Below are positions 35,266 to 44,182 of a stretch of 64,000 nt of DNA, in pieces. This stretch comes from Planctomycetota bacterium. Lineage in GTDB: Bacteria > Planctomycetota > Planctomycetia > Pirellulales > Pirellulaceae. The notes under the pieces are model-generated. The model did no database searches, had not been told where the DNA came from, and was given only the letters and a program-made list of their open reading frames with translations. The position numbers and the translations under genes are program-made. Location: the NCBI GenBank assembly GCA_026692865.1, contig JAPLNI010000058.1, positions 295,746-359,745 of the forward strand, written 5' to 3'. Within the stretch, counting starts at the first letter, position 1. Each line of letters begins with the position of its first letter.

Positions 35266-36288
35266 CTATGTTGAAGGCAAAAGTCGTTTTGCTTCTTCGG
35301 GCCGATTGAGCGAACGAAGAATCTCAGATGCTCGTTTCTTTGCGAGAATGCAGGCATAAGATTTTGGTGGCTCGACCGCGATGACTCGAATGTACTCGTC
35401 AAGCGCTTCGGCTTGCAATGAGGCACGTTCTAATTTTTCCGCGATGGTGAGCGTCGGTCCCAATTGCAAGGCTACGGGTAGAAGATCTCGAACGGTTCGC
35501 CACTCCTGAAATTTACTCGCCACTTCTTTCGGTGTAGCAACACGCCATAGCTGCGCTGTGGCAAGTCGGGCGAGATGTACATTCGGCTGCCGAGAAACTC
35601 TTTGCAACGCCTCGATTGCTCCTGAGGAATCGGAAGTCCCCAGTAACCAAGATGCTCCGAGCAACTGCGAGTCATAAGATTCAGACTCCTTGACCCAACC
35701 AAGAGCTACTTCGGTCGTCGCAGAATCCATTTTAGTTGGCTGCCAAGTAAGAGGTGCTGATGCGTATACCAGCGAAGGCGACGAGTCCTTCAACAACGAT
35801 AGAAAAAGCTTCCCTGCGATCACCTTTTGGTTTGATTGCCAGAATGCCTCTACCATTTTCGCAACCAAAAATCGTTGCTGCCAACTGGGTAATTGACCAC
35901 CGGCGATTGCGAGCTTACCAAGTCGTATCACGTCGCTAAAACTTCCACTCTCGAATGCCTTGTTGGCTCCAGCAGCATCTTCCGAAAGCCACTCGAAGGT
36001 GATTTTTGTAACTTCGATCGCATTTCTAGTCTTCAAACTGTCGTCGGGAGGCAATTTGTAGATGATATTCGCTGCATTGAAATCGACGATTCGACCTACA
36101 GTCGTTTCGGAATCCGACTGCGACCATGACGTTCTTGGCGAAGCGATTGCATTAAAGGTGATCGTTGCGAGGGTTGATTCTGCAGTTGATTCCCGCGAAG
36201 GCACTACGGTCGCAGTTGTCCCAGAAGTTTGTGCCGAAACGGGAAAAGCCCAAAGGCCAATCCACAAAATCGCGAGAAACCGAAGCAT
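35266..36288 (-). CDS. Exported protein of unknown function with TPR-like repeats
   Basis: 340 residues from ATG 36288, preceded by GGAG at four bases. Reading further upstream would run through a palindromic repeat and is excluded. The signal peptide is MLRFLAILWIGLWAFPVSAQ. The mature part is helical, with TPR-like phases in the second half (LLGASWLLGTSDSSGAIEALQ, ARLATAQLWRVA, AEKLERASLQAEALDEYIRVI, ILAKKRASEILRSLNRPEEAKRLL). It is probably periplasmic or envelope-associated. No enzymatic motif is visible. It lies 87 bases upstream of the receiver-like gene in the same direction, a weak link. Confidence 0.8.
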   Translation of the reverse strand: MLRFLAILWIGLWAFPVSAQTSGTTATVVPSRESTAESTLATITFNAIASPRTSWSQSDSETTVGRIVDFNAANIIYKLPPDDSLKTRNAIEVTKITFEWLSEDAAGANKAFESGSFSDVIRLGKLAIAGGQLPSWQQRFLVAKMVEAFWQSNQKVIAGKLFLSLLKDSSPSLVYASAPLTWQPTKMDSATTEVALGWVKESESYDSQLLGASWLLGTSDSSGAIEALQRVSRQPNVHLARLATAQLWRVATPKEVASKFQEWRTVRDLLPVALQLGPTLTIAEKLERASLQAEALDEYIRVIAVEPPKSYACILAKKRASEILRSLNRPEEAKRLLPST

Positions 36289-36361
36289 TAATCTCCGGTT
36301 TTTCAGTTGAATCGTTGGGATTCGGCATTCAGTCGGATACATTTTTTCATCCATCGAGTAG

Positions 36362-36381
36362 CAGATGTCGTAAGACATCTG
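36362..36381. repeat. Dispersed palindrome family 2, copy D
   Basis: CAGATGTCGTAAGACATCTG, a palindrome with a four-base asymmetric core. On the minus strand it follows a family 1 copy by 34 bases and is followed by CTAC, as at copy B. Confidence 0.8.
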
Positions 36382-36415
36382 AAGACCTCAGTCATTCTAA
36401 TCGTTCCCCCGAAAT

Positions 36416-36435
36416 CTGAATTCTTACGAATTCAG
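36416..36435 (-). repeat. Dispersed palindrome family 1, copy D
   Basis: CTGAATTCTTACGAATTCAG, exact copy of the element at 12560. Oriented minus; with the family 2 element it forms a composite unit matching the one at 27746-27820. Confidence 0.8.
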
Positions 36436-36653
36436 CTACCTAAAGGTCTAGGTTGAGCAAATGACTAGTGCTCGCGAGAGAGTTACCGTGTGATCTTGTT
36501 GTCGGAATCTTTATGAAAAAGGAATTGTAGGGTAGGATTCTTAAAGTTGACGCCCCGCATGGCGACTACGAAATGCTTTTGCTCCGATTCAATCTCGCAG
36601 CCGATTGATGTTTGCTTGTTTTTTCGCCCAGACTCCCTAAACTTTATTCTTAA

Positions 36654-37241
36654 ATGCCCGTACTCAACCTCGTCACTGTACCGAACCCTGTGCTTCGCAT
36701 GAAGTCGAAACCGATTGCCCGTGTGGACAAGGAGTTTCAAACAATCGTACAGGAGATGTTTCGATTAATGTATGACTCGAAAGGAGTTGGTCTAGCGGCG
36801 AATCAGGTCGGTATTCCCGTCAGGCTTTTCGTTTGTAACCCATCTGGAAAGCCCAACGAAGGGAACGAGATGGTCTTCATCAACCCGGTTATCAGCAAGC
36901 AAAAAGGGGTCGAGGAAGCCGACGAAGGCTGCCTTTCGTTACCTGGAGTAACCGCCAGTGTCAAACGCAGCAAGTCGTTATGGGTAAACGCGTACGATCA
37001 TACCGGGAACGAAATTAATACAGAATACACAGGGTTCCTTGCAAGAATCATTCAACACGAATCAGATCACTTGGACGGAGTTCTGTTCGTAGATCGAATT
37101 TCCGAAGAGTCCTTGAACTCGATCGCCTACAGTATCGATACCATCGCACAGGATTACCTCTCACGTCAACGTACAGGCTCACTCGAAAGTGACGAACGAG
37201 CGATGGAAATCGCAGCGAAGTGGGAGAAGCAATATTGCTAA
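36654..37241 (+). CDS. def: Peptide deformylase
   Basis: 195 residues. All three deformylase motifs are present: GVGLAANQVG at 44-53, EGCLSLPG at 91-98 with the metal-binding Cys 93, and HESDHLDG at 135-142 with metal His 135 and 139. It removes the N-formyl group from nascent proteins. Its end overlaps the start of fmt, the usual def-fmt partnership of formylation and deformylation. Confidence 0.97.
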   Translation: MPVLNLVTVPNPVLRMKSKPIARVDKEFQTIVQEMFRLMYDSKGVGLAANQVGIPVRLFVCNPSGKPNEGNEMVFINPVISKQKGVEEADEGCLSLPGVTASVKRSKSLWVNAYDHTGNEINTEYTGFLARIIQHESDHLDGVLFVDRISEESLNSIAYSIDTIAQDYLSRQRTGSLESDERAMEIAAKWEKQYC

Positions 37242-38365
37242 GACGGCGATTGATCCTCATGGGTACTGGCGCTTTTGCAGTCCCCTCGTTCGCAGCGGTG
37301 CTTGCTGACTTGCGAAATGAAATCGTTGCAGTGGTGACGAAGCCAATTTCCAACGACGCAAGTGCCAAGGGGACAAAAGGGAGCACCTCTTCGAATAAGC
37401 CACTTCCGAATCCGGTGCTCGCTTGGGCCCAAGAAAACGCACTTCGCATCATTACGCCAGCGTCGATTAATTCCGAAGAGTCTGTGGAATGGCTAAGAGA
37501 AGAATCGGCTGATTTACTCTTTGTTTGTGACTATGGACAGATATTATCTCGCGACGCATTATCGACCGCGAAGCGTGGCGGGATAAATTTGCATGGTTCT
37601 TTGCTTCCACGACATCGTGGAGCGGCTCCGGTTCAATGGAGTATCCTACGCGGCGACTCTGTTACGGGTGTTTCCGTGATTCACATGACACCCAAGTTAG
37701 ATGGCGGGCCGATCATCAGCCAATCAACGACAACAATTGGTCCACGACAAACCGCACAAGAGCTCGAGACTGAACTCAGCTCATCCGGTCTGGCCTGCTC
37801 ACTACAATCAATCGAAGCGATCTTTGCGAACGACGATGCAACGGTCGCCGTTGCTGCGGCTGCGATTCAAGATCCAGCTCTTGTCACACCAGCACCGCGA
37901 CTTGCGAAATCAGACGGACAAATCGATTGCCGCTACGATGTTACGTTGATTGATCGTCAGTTTCGAGGCCTACAACCCTGGCCCGGACTTTACGGAAACA
38001 TGATGGATGACCAACAACGGTCGACACGAGTTATTTTCGGTGCAGTCACTCCGTTCGCTCGTTCATCAGATGCCCAACCACTAGATGAGCAGCGTTACGG
38101 ACAATTGCTTTGGGGAGAACAAGCATGTCAAGCTATTGGCGATTCTGTATGGAAATCCATGGAGTCCGACGGGATCAGGCAATCGCAGTTGCTAATTGTC
38201 GTTTGCAACAATGGCTTCCTGAGAGTCGATAGAATCCAGCCCGCAGGAAAACGCATGTTGACCAGCGGAGAGTTTCTCGCTGGATATAGCAAGAACAAAT
38301 CGTTGCACCTAGAGCATGTGACTCCCGTCGCGTGTCATCCACTGCTCGAGAAGCTACTGCGTTAG
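37235..38365 (+). CDS. fmt: Methionyl-tRNA formyltransferase
   Basis: 376 residues from TTG 37235, which lies eight bases after a GGAG site and overlaps def by seven bases; a GTG at 37220 is a longer alternative. The N-terminal RLILMGTGAFAVPSF is typical. The formyl-transferase signature HGSLLPRHRGAAPVQ is intact with catalytic Asn-His-Asp positions (INLHGS and MTPKLDGGPI). The C-terminal domain (about 240-370) is present but diverged. It adds the formyl group to initiator Met-tRNA in the cytosol. The 12-base overlap with the next, convergent, gene is unusual but small. Confidence 0.95.
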   Translation: MLRRRLILMGTGAFAVPSFAAVLADLRNEIVAVVTKPISNDASAKGTKGSTSSNKPLPNPVLAWAQENALRIITPASINSEESVEWLREESADLLFVCDYGQILSRDALSTAKRGGINLHGSLLPRHRGAAPVQWSILRGDSVTGVSVIHMTPKLDGGPIISQSTTTIGPRQTAQELETELSSSGLACSLQSIEAIFANDDATVAVAAAAIQDPALVTPAPRLAKSDGQIDCRYDVTLIDRQFRGLQPWPGLYGNMMDDQQRSTRVIFGAVTPFARSSDAQPLDEQRYGQLLWGEQACQAIGDSVWKSMESDGIRQSQLLIVVCNNGFLRVDRIQPAGKRMLTSGEFLAGYSKNKSLHLEHVTPVACHPLLEKLLR

Positions 38366-39103
38366 TTCCGCGCGTATCCAGAGGCTAGGGTCTTCTACGT
38401 ATCGCAGTTCCGGTCCAAGGCTGATACTTTGAGTGCCCAACTCAAAGTCAACAACCTCGACGAATAAACTGATTGCATCAAATTCCTCGGGGGCATATCC
38501 AGTGAGACAGCTTGCGGGAACATGGCTCCACAACGTGTAACCATCCTTGTCCATATGACTGGATACAAAAAGCTTCTCAGCTTCGATTGCGTTGGGGGCT
38601 TCTCGAAATCGGGGAATCGAATCCAGGACTCCTCTTGCTTCATCCGAACCCTGAAAATCTTTTGAAGCCAATGCCTTCATACCTGCGCTTTGGCCTGGGA
38701 AAAAATGAAAGCAGTGGCAAAAACGAGTGGCGCGATGAACTCCCGGACTGCTGCGAGTGTCAATCCAGACTCGAAGCCCGTCACTGACACCACCACTATG
38801 CCCGAAAAAACGCGGCGGCAATGACTTACCAGCAATTTTCATTTTGAAGTACATCCCATCCATCGCCCAACCAGCCCAAACGGTCGCTCGATTTGCGTAT
38901 CCTGCGAGTGCTGCGAAGTTTGGAAGCTCATGGGATTGATCTAAATCCCAATCGGATGGCCCGTGTACGCGTTCGGAAGTCGATTCAGCTATCTTGCGTT
39001 TTGGTCTGGCTCTATTTTTGTCGCTAGACCCAATTCGAACAAGCGATTTGAGGTTGATCGAAAAATCAAAAAGCAGCGTGGGTTCGATGAGACGGTTAGC
39101 CAT
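38354..39103 (-). CDS. Unassigned beta-rich protein with carbohydrate-binding-like features
   Basis: 249 residues, no signal peptide. The VWAGWAMDGMYFKMKIAGKS, GLRVWIDTRSSPGVHRATRF and FSIPFFPGQ-type strands, and the later SHVPASCLTGYAPEEFDAISLFVEV, resemble the DOMON/CBM9-like sandwich proteins found in planctomycetes, although the fit is loose. Family unknown. Its ATG at 39103 is nine bases from the S1-domain gene stop at 39113, so the two may be co-transcribed. It overlaps the convergent fmt by 12 bases. Confidence 0.72.
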   Translation of the reverse strand: MANRLIEPTLLFDFSINLKSLVRIGSSDKNRARPKRKIAESTSERVHGPSDWDLDQSHELPNFAALAGYANRATVWAGWAMDGMYFKMKIAGKSLPPRFFGHSGGVSDGLRVWIDTRSSPGVHRATRFCHCFHFFPGQSAGMKALASKDFQGSDEARGVLDSIPRFREAPNAIEAEKLFVSSHMDKDGYTLWSHVPASCLTGYAPEEFDAISLFVEVVDFELGTQSISLGPELRYVEDPSLWIRAELTQ

Positions 39104-39112
39104 TGGCTATGA

Positions 39113-40906
39113 TTACCACTTGAGTCCGAATTGTTCACCAGCACTTATACTAGTGGTACCACCCTTGAGCGGACCTGCTTTTCGGGCGATGACCGGGGCG
39201 CGTTGTGGTTCGTCTACTTCCTCCTGTTTCGAACTCGACTTCGATGTTTCGGTGACTGGCTTTTCTTGAATCGCTTTGAGTGACAGAGACATTCGTTGTG
39301 CTTCGCGATCAACAGACAAAACCTTTGCTTCAACTTCTTGGCCTTCTTGAACAACCGAGTTGACGGTGGCGATACGGCGATGAGCAAGTTCCGATACGTG
39401 AACGAGCCCTTCGACGCCGGTTGCGATTTTCACGAACGCACCAAAGGCAGCAATTCGAGACACAACTCCTTTAACCGTTGCTCCGACCGGGAAGAGAGTT
39501 TCCACGTCGGCCCAAGGATGGTCTTGGACCGCTCGATAGGATAATCCAATCTTTCCGGATGCGGGATCGATTTTTTCGATTCGCACTTGGATCTGATCTC
39601 CTTCTTTGACAACTTCGCTTGGATGCTTAATGCGATCCCAAGAAAGTTGGCTCACGTGAATCAGGCCGTCTAGACCGCCGATATCAACGAATGCACCAAA
39701 GTCAGCGACCTTGCGGACGGTTCCTTCGCAAACATCGCCGACATTGAGGCTTGCAAGTTTCTCAACTTTTTGTGCGGCACGATCGCGTTCAAGTACTGCT
39801 CTGTGTGACAGAACAAGATTGCCTCGACGCTGATTAGCTTCCATGACAACGCAGAGTAAACGTTGCCCGATGTACGAAGCAGTTTCCTCGACGCGGAATT
39901 CAGAGATCTGTCGCATTGGAATGAAGCCACGAATTCCTCCGACTTTGCATTCCAACCCGCCGGTGTTAGCGCTTTCAACAACGACTTCAACGACCAATCC
40001 TTCTTGAACGTCTTCCCAATCCTCGATCGAGGTCGCTTCACCCGGGAGAGCCAACTCATATAGCCCATCTTCTGCGTTGAAGCCGCGAATCAAACACTCG
40101 ACGGTGGCTCCTTCTTGAGGCATATCTGTAAATTGGAGCAGAGGCACAATGCCTTCGTCAGGCCCACCGAGCGATAGAAAAACATTCTCTTGATGGATCT
40201 TGATAATCTTGGCCGAACGTCGAGAGCCTTGCTCCAATTCGACGCCAACTTGAAGATTAGCGGCACCGATCATCAGTCCATTGAGATCGGCGTCGACCAG
40301 AGCCGATTCGAGTTCCATTTCGAGGTCATTCGAAAGTGGCTTGCGGATATTTGGTCGCTCGACTTTTGGCAAAGCAACCGGAGCCGACGCTGTGTAGCTA
40401 TCATCTTCTTCGGCTGACGAACGGAATTTTTTCTTTGGATTACGAGGAGGCCTTGGCGATTCCACATCAACATATGCGGATGGACTTGGAGCTTGTGGAG
40501 CACCCGAGTCTGCAACAGTTGTTGATCCCGCTTCTGAGGTTTGGATTTCGGCGACTTGGCCCGAGGTCGACGCAGTGACAGCAATGTAAGGAGATTCTGG
40601 TTTAGGCGAGGAAGATTGCTCTTGGGATTCTTCGCGAGGCTTTCGCGGTTCGCCGGAATGACGTGGCTTTCCGCCTTTACCTTGTCCTTCAGATTTCGAT
40701 CGCGACGAATTCTTTGAGTCCGTGTTTGCTCCGACTTGAGCAAGCCGCAACTTCCGAATCTGTTCCAGGTTAAGCGGACCCGTACTGGTCGTTGCGGGCC
40801 TTGCGACTGGTTTCGGATTTGTACTGGAAGCGGTTCCAGGATCGGCTTGTACAGTTCCAGTTGAATCGAGAGCCAAGGCTGGATTATTCGCGTCCGTAGT
40901 TGTCAT
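39113..40906 (-). CDS. S1-domain RNA-binding protein (ribosomal protein S1-like) with long N-terminal extension
   Basis: 597 residues from ATG 40906. A longer GTG start at 40993 exists. Residues 1 to about 220 are low-complexity, rich in Ser, Pro, Gly and charge, with a QIRKLRLAQVG segment and a lysine-rich tract (PPRNPKKKFRSS). Four S1 domains follow, starting near 227, 300, 384 and 472; the last two have the classical GAFVDIGGLDGLIHVSQLS and GAFVKIATGVEGLVHVSEL form. It probably binds mRNA at the ribosome, as S1 does. The extension is longer than in most S1 proteins and may be flexible. Confidence 0.86.
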   Translation of the reverse strand: MTTTDANNPALALDSTGTVQADPGTASSTNPKPVARPATTSTGPLNLEQIRKLRLAQVGANTDSKNSSRSKSEGQGKGGKPRHSGEPRKPREESQEQSSSPKPESPYIAVTASTSGQVAEIQTSEAGSTTVADSGAPQAPSPSAYVDVESPRPPRNPKKKFRSSAEEDDSYTASAPVALPKVERPNIRKPLSNDLEMELESALVDADLNGLMIGAANLQVGVELEQGSRRSAKIIKIHQENVFLSLGGPDEGIVPLLQFTDMPQEGATVECLIRGFNAEDGLYELALPGEATSIEDWEDVQEGLVVEVVVESANTGGLECKVGGIRGFIPMRQISEFRVEETASYIGQRLLCVVMEANQRRGNLVLSHRAVLERDRAAQKVEKLASLNVGDVCEGTVRKVADFGAFVDIGGLDGLIHVSQLSWDRIKHPSEVVKEGDQIQVRIEKIDPASGKIGLSYRAVQDHPWADVETLFPVGATVKGVVSRIAAFGAFVKIATGVEGLVHVSELAHRRIATVNSVVQEGQEVEAKVLSVDREAQRMSLSLKAIQEKPVTETSKSSSKQEEVDEPQRAPVIARKAGPLKGGTTSISAGEQFGLKW

Positions 40907-41097
40907 AGCAAAATCGAGGACAAAGGTCGTAGTAGGGAGTTCTGAAGTGAAAGGTTTTAACCCGCTCGCTTTGACTGACTTGAGCATCTTCACGATTCGA
41001 GTTACAAAGCGACCAGCATTTTAACCGACGAGCTGAGTTTGTAGGTAGGGGATAAACCTTTAAACTCCACACGCTTTTCCAAAAGATTGGATCTACT

Positions 41098-41916
41098 TTG
41101 AATACCTGGTCTCGCTCGCAGTATCAAGAACTGCCGCTGCAACAGCTTCATTATCTTGTGATTTTTGGAAATATCGACGAGTCCCTCCCGCCGCTTGACA
41201 GCCTTCGCTACCGGTCCACGGGCCTTCCCGAAGGAATCGAATTGGAATTTGCGAGTCGAGAGGAATCTCCAGAATTATGGGATCAATTCCAAAAAGGCCC
41301 CGCCTGGGAGTTATTTTGCGAGTCGGCTCCAACGATTGTGGATGCAATTAAGAACAGCCCAACTTGCGTTATCGCTCGCGGGCAGATTGCAGACAGCGAC
41401 AGCCTTGAACCACTTGGGAATGTCGTCGGAATCATTACTTCGCTTCTCGATAGCGGTGGGGTTGTCGTTTACGACATTCTGACCGCGACTTGGTTTGATT
41501 CACTGAATTGGAAAATGTCAGTTTTCGAGCCTGGCCTGGAAGGCCTAGCAAAATTGGTCGTCGTCCAACAAGAGTCTGAGAACCATGACGAAAGCTGGAT
41601 TTACACCAGAGGAATGAGAAGATTCGCGCGTCCGGATATCTCTTTTCGTAATGTCCCTAGTGATGCGACAGCCGAAGCGGAATTGCTTGTCCAATTTCTT
41701 ACCTATTGCATGATGGATGGGGCCGTTATCCCAGACGGAAAAGAGTTAGTATTCAAAGACCTGCGCCCTACATTTTCTGTTGCATCACCTGTAAAAATTC
41801 GTTGCACCTTGGCAGGAAGCCTCGACGATCCGCACTTCTTTAACTTTTTTTTGCAAGTTGCAATTGTTAGCGGCACATCCCATCCGTCGACCTCTGCTGA
41901 CCCACCATCGTCGTAA
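41098..41916 (+). CDS. Unassigned cytosolic protein (DUF4261-like features)
   Basis: 272 residues from TTG 41098; no signal or membrane segment. The protein begins YLVIFGNIDESLPPLDS and has GVVGIITSLLDSGGVVVYDILTATWFD, a middle WIYTRGMRRFARPDISFRNVP and a C-terminal FFNFFLQVAIV. The TRGMRRFARPDI block resembles that seen in DUF4261-type proteins, which are often immunity or stress-related, but this is only a suggestion. It is divergent from the S1 gene and stands alone. Confidence 0.65.
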   Translation: MNTWSRSQYQELPLQQLHYLVIFGNIDESLPPLDSLRYRSTGLPEGIELEFASREESPELWDQFQKGPAWELFCESAPTIVDAIKNSPTCVIARGQIADSDSLEPLGNVVGIITSLLDSGGVVVYDILTATWFDSLNWKMSVFEPGLEGLAKLVVVQQESENHDESWIYTRGMRRFARPDISFRNVPSDATAEAELLVQFLTYCMMDGAVIPDGKELVFKDLRPTFSVASPVKIRCTLAGSLDDPHFFNFFLQVAIVSGTSHPSTSADPPSS

Positions 41917-42092
41917 AGTTTGCCGAAAGTGTCGGTTGAACGGACCTCGCAAACATCAAGTTGCGAATAAGACTCTTTAAAGCGCCGTCTGATACAAGTC
42001 GATTAACCGAAGAGATTGCTACAAGCATCTCTTTGAGGCGCCGAAGGCCCAATCGACCGAGCACAACAGTGCAACCAGCAGGTTAACGAGCG

Positions 42093-44015
42093 ATGGAACG
42101 CACAAAATCAATCAGCATTCACTCTCCAATCCAATGTTACACGGCATTGCAAGGTTGCAAGCAAAGCGTGTTGGGTACAAAAACCAGACTCATCCATGCT
42201 TTCTTTCTTTGCTTGGTTACAGTCAATCTAATTGGCTGTAAGTCCGTCGACTGCGGTTGGCATTCTTATCGGTTTGCAAAAACACGTGCGGATTTCACTC
42301 AGCCTAACATCCCCAAAAGTAAAGAGCACGCAGTTACGACTAGCGAATACGAACCTTTACCGAATGCGGAAGGATCACAAACGTTTTCAGCGAATGAAGC
42401 CAAACCAAAATCGAAAATGAATTTGGTTAGCCACTCGAAAAACTTGGAAACCAATAGTGAAGACTCTGAATTCAAAAATAATATTAGCAACTCGCAATGC
42501 ATTCCGGCGAGTCATGCAATTGCGATTCATACTCCAGTTAGTCGCTCACCTTCTGATCAACCGACGGTCGCTTATGCAAACAATCCAGACCCTGCAGTCG
42601 CTGATTCGACATCGGCAGGAAGTAGCCAGAGCGAATCAAATAGTTCTAGGTTTTTTGATTTACCGAGGGACTTTCCAGGTGGTGATGCGACACCATTAAA
42701 GCTTCCACGGATGGATTCCAGTGCAACTGCAACGGAACGCCTTTCAATTGTAAACTCCTTGTTTGCAGACCTGCCAGGAGCAAAGGTCAATGCGATTCCG
42801 TTTGATGTCGAAGGCCGAATCATGACGCTCACGGAAATGCAGGACATCGCGCTGGAGAACAATCCAACGCTTCGACAAGCTGTTGCCCGAGTCGAAGCGG
42901 CGCGAGGAGCAATGATTCAAGCTGGTCTGTATCCAAATCCAACCTTTGGCTACGAAGGAGATACGATTGGAACAGCAGACACAAACGGCTACAACGGCGG
43001 ATTTTTGAATCAGCAGTTTATTACTGCAGGCAAGTTAGGTCTGGCGCAGAACGCAGCAATGATGGAGATGCGTGCTGCCGAATTCGACTTGAGAACAACT
43101 CGGATAGAAGTGGCAACCAATGTTAGGCGGCTTTACTTTTCCATTCTTGTCGAGCAAGAGCGGATCAGGCTTTACGAATCTATCCAATCCATCTCGGATG
43201 AAGTTTATCAAGCTCAGCGGACTTTGGTTGCTGGCGGTGAATCGGCTTTGTATGAACCGCTGCAGCTTCGCGTCTTGTCGGTTCTTGCACGCAATAATGT
43301 ACTAACCGCAAAGAATTCGTTGGCGGCATTCTGGCGTCAGATTGCAGCTGCAGTCGGCACTCCAGAATTGCTACCTGCAACGGTTGCCGGATCGATTGAT
43401 ATGATTGTTCCTCAAATAGAGCTTCAACAAGCGATCGACATGATGTTAGCTCAAAACGCAGATCTTACTGCAGCACAATATCGTATTTCAAGCAACCAAT
43501 ACAAACTGCGACTCCAGCAAGCGACCCCCATTCCCGATGTGACCGTGTACTCGGCACTCCAGCGCGATTCAACATCGCCTTTGACTCCCAACCGAACCAC
43601 TTTTAATCTGCAAGTAAGTGTGCCCGTTCCGGTGTTCAATCGCAACCAAGGTAACATCACTTCTGCTCGCGCCACTCTGGTCGATGCAGATCGAAACTAT
43701 TTCACGGTCAAAAATCAGCTTCAAGCAGATCTCGCGGATGCTTACAACCGCTATATCACTTCGCAAGCGATTGTCACAAACTACCGTGAAGCTATATTGC
43801 CAGACCAAGTGCGCGTTTATCGAGCAACCTACTCAAGGTTCCGAATCGCAGGCCAGGAAGTTGACTTTGCACAAGTTGTCGTCACTCAACAAACGCTTGT
43901 TCAAGCGGTTATAGGATATCTCGACGCGGTCACCGGACAGTGGCAAGCGACGGTCGATGTTGCACGACTTCTGCAGGTAGACGATCTCTTCACCATGGAT
44001 CTTTTGCAACCTTAA
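42093..44015 (+). CDS. TolC-type outer-membrane efflux lipoprotein
   Basis: 640 residues. The N-terminus has a signal sequence ending FFLCLVTVNLIGC (probable lipid Cys at about 49), then 150 residues of low-complexity, Ser/Asn-rich sequence. The OEP domain covers about 260-620, with LRQAVARVEAARGAMIQAGLYPNPTFGY and a second similar half (LTAAQYRISSNQYKLRLQQATPIPDVTVY). TolC homologues form trimeric outer-membrane channels for RND, ABC or type I systems. No inner-membrane pump or adaptor is adjacent, so its partner lies elsewhere. The lipobox and N-terminal linker are unusual but known in planctomycetes. Confidence 0.88.
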   Translation: MERTKSISIHSPIQCYTALQGCKQSVLGTKTRLIHAFFLCLVTVNLIGCKSVDCGWHSYRFAKTRADFTQPNIPKSKEHAVTTSEYEPLPNAEGSQTFSANEAKPKSKMNLVSHSKNLETNSEDSEFKNNISNSQCIPASHAIAIHTPVSRSPSDQPTVAYANNPDPAVADSTSAGSSQSESNSSRFFDLPRDFPGGDATPLKLPRMDSSATATERLSIVNSLFADLPGAKVNAIPFDVEGRIMTLTEMQDIALENNPTLRQAVARVEAARGAMIQAGLYPNPTFGYEGDTIGTADTNGYNGGFLNQQFITAGKLGLAQNAAMMEMRAAEFDLRTTRIEVATNVRRLYFSILVEQERIRLYESIQSISDEVYQAQRTLVAGGESALYEPLQLRVLSVLARNNVLTAKNSLAAFWRQIAAAVGTPELLPATVAGSIDMIVPQIELQQAIDMMLAQNADLTAAQYRISSNQYKLRLQQATPIPDVTVYSALQRDSTSPLTPNRTTFNLQVSVPVPVFNRNQGNITSARATLVDADRNYFTVKNQLQADLADAYNRYITSQAIVTNYREAILPDQVRVYRATYSRFRIAGQEVDFAQVVVTQQTLVQAVIGYLDAVTGQWQATVDVARLLQVDDLFTMDLLQP

Positions 44016-44182
44016 GTCGGTTCTCCTGATTCTTTAAGCCTTGGCTAGCCGACACTGGTTCGAACACGCTAATTGATTGGTTACCGTCACAGATTAAAAG
44101 ATGAATGTATTCGCGATTAATGAAGTTCGTACAAGCGTAAAGCACTGGGGATGGGCGGCAAATATCGCAGACTTTATCTGGT

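Larger units (their letters stand above)
36289..36653. other. Divergent intergenic region (365 bases)
   Basis: It holds the composite palindromic repeat D (36362-36435) and otherwise AT-richer DNA before def. No gene or RNA was seen. Confidence 0.5.

Noticed and set aside
36483..36740. Minus-strand ORF over the def start
   Set aside because: Overlaps def antisense and has a random composition rich in Arg and His.
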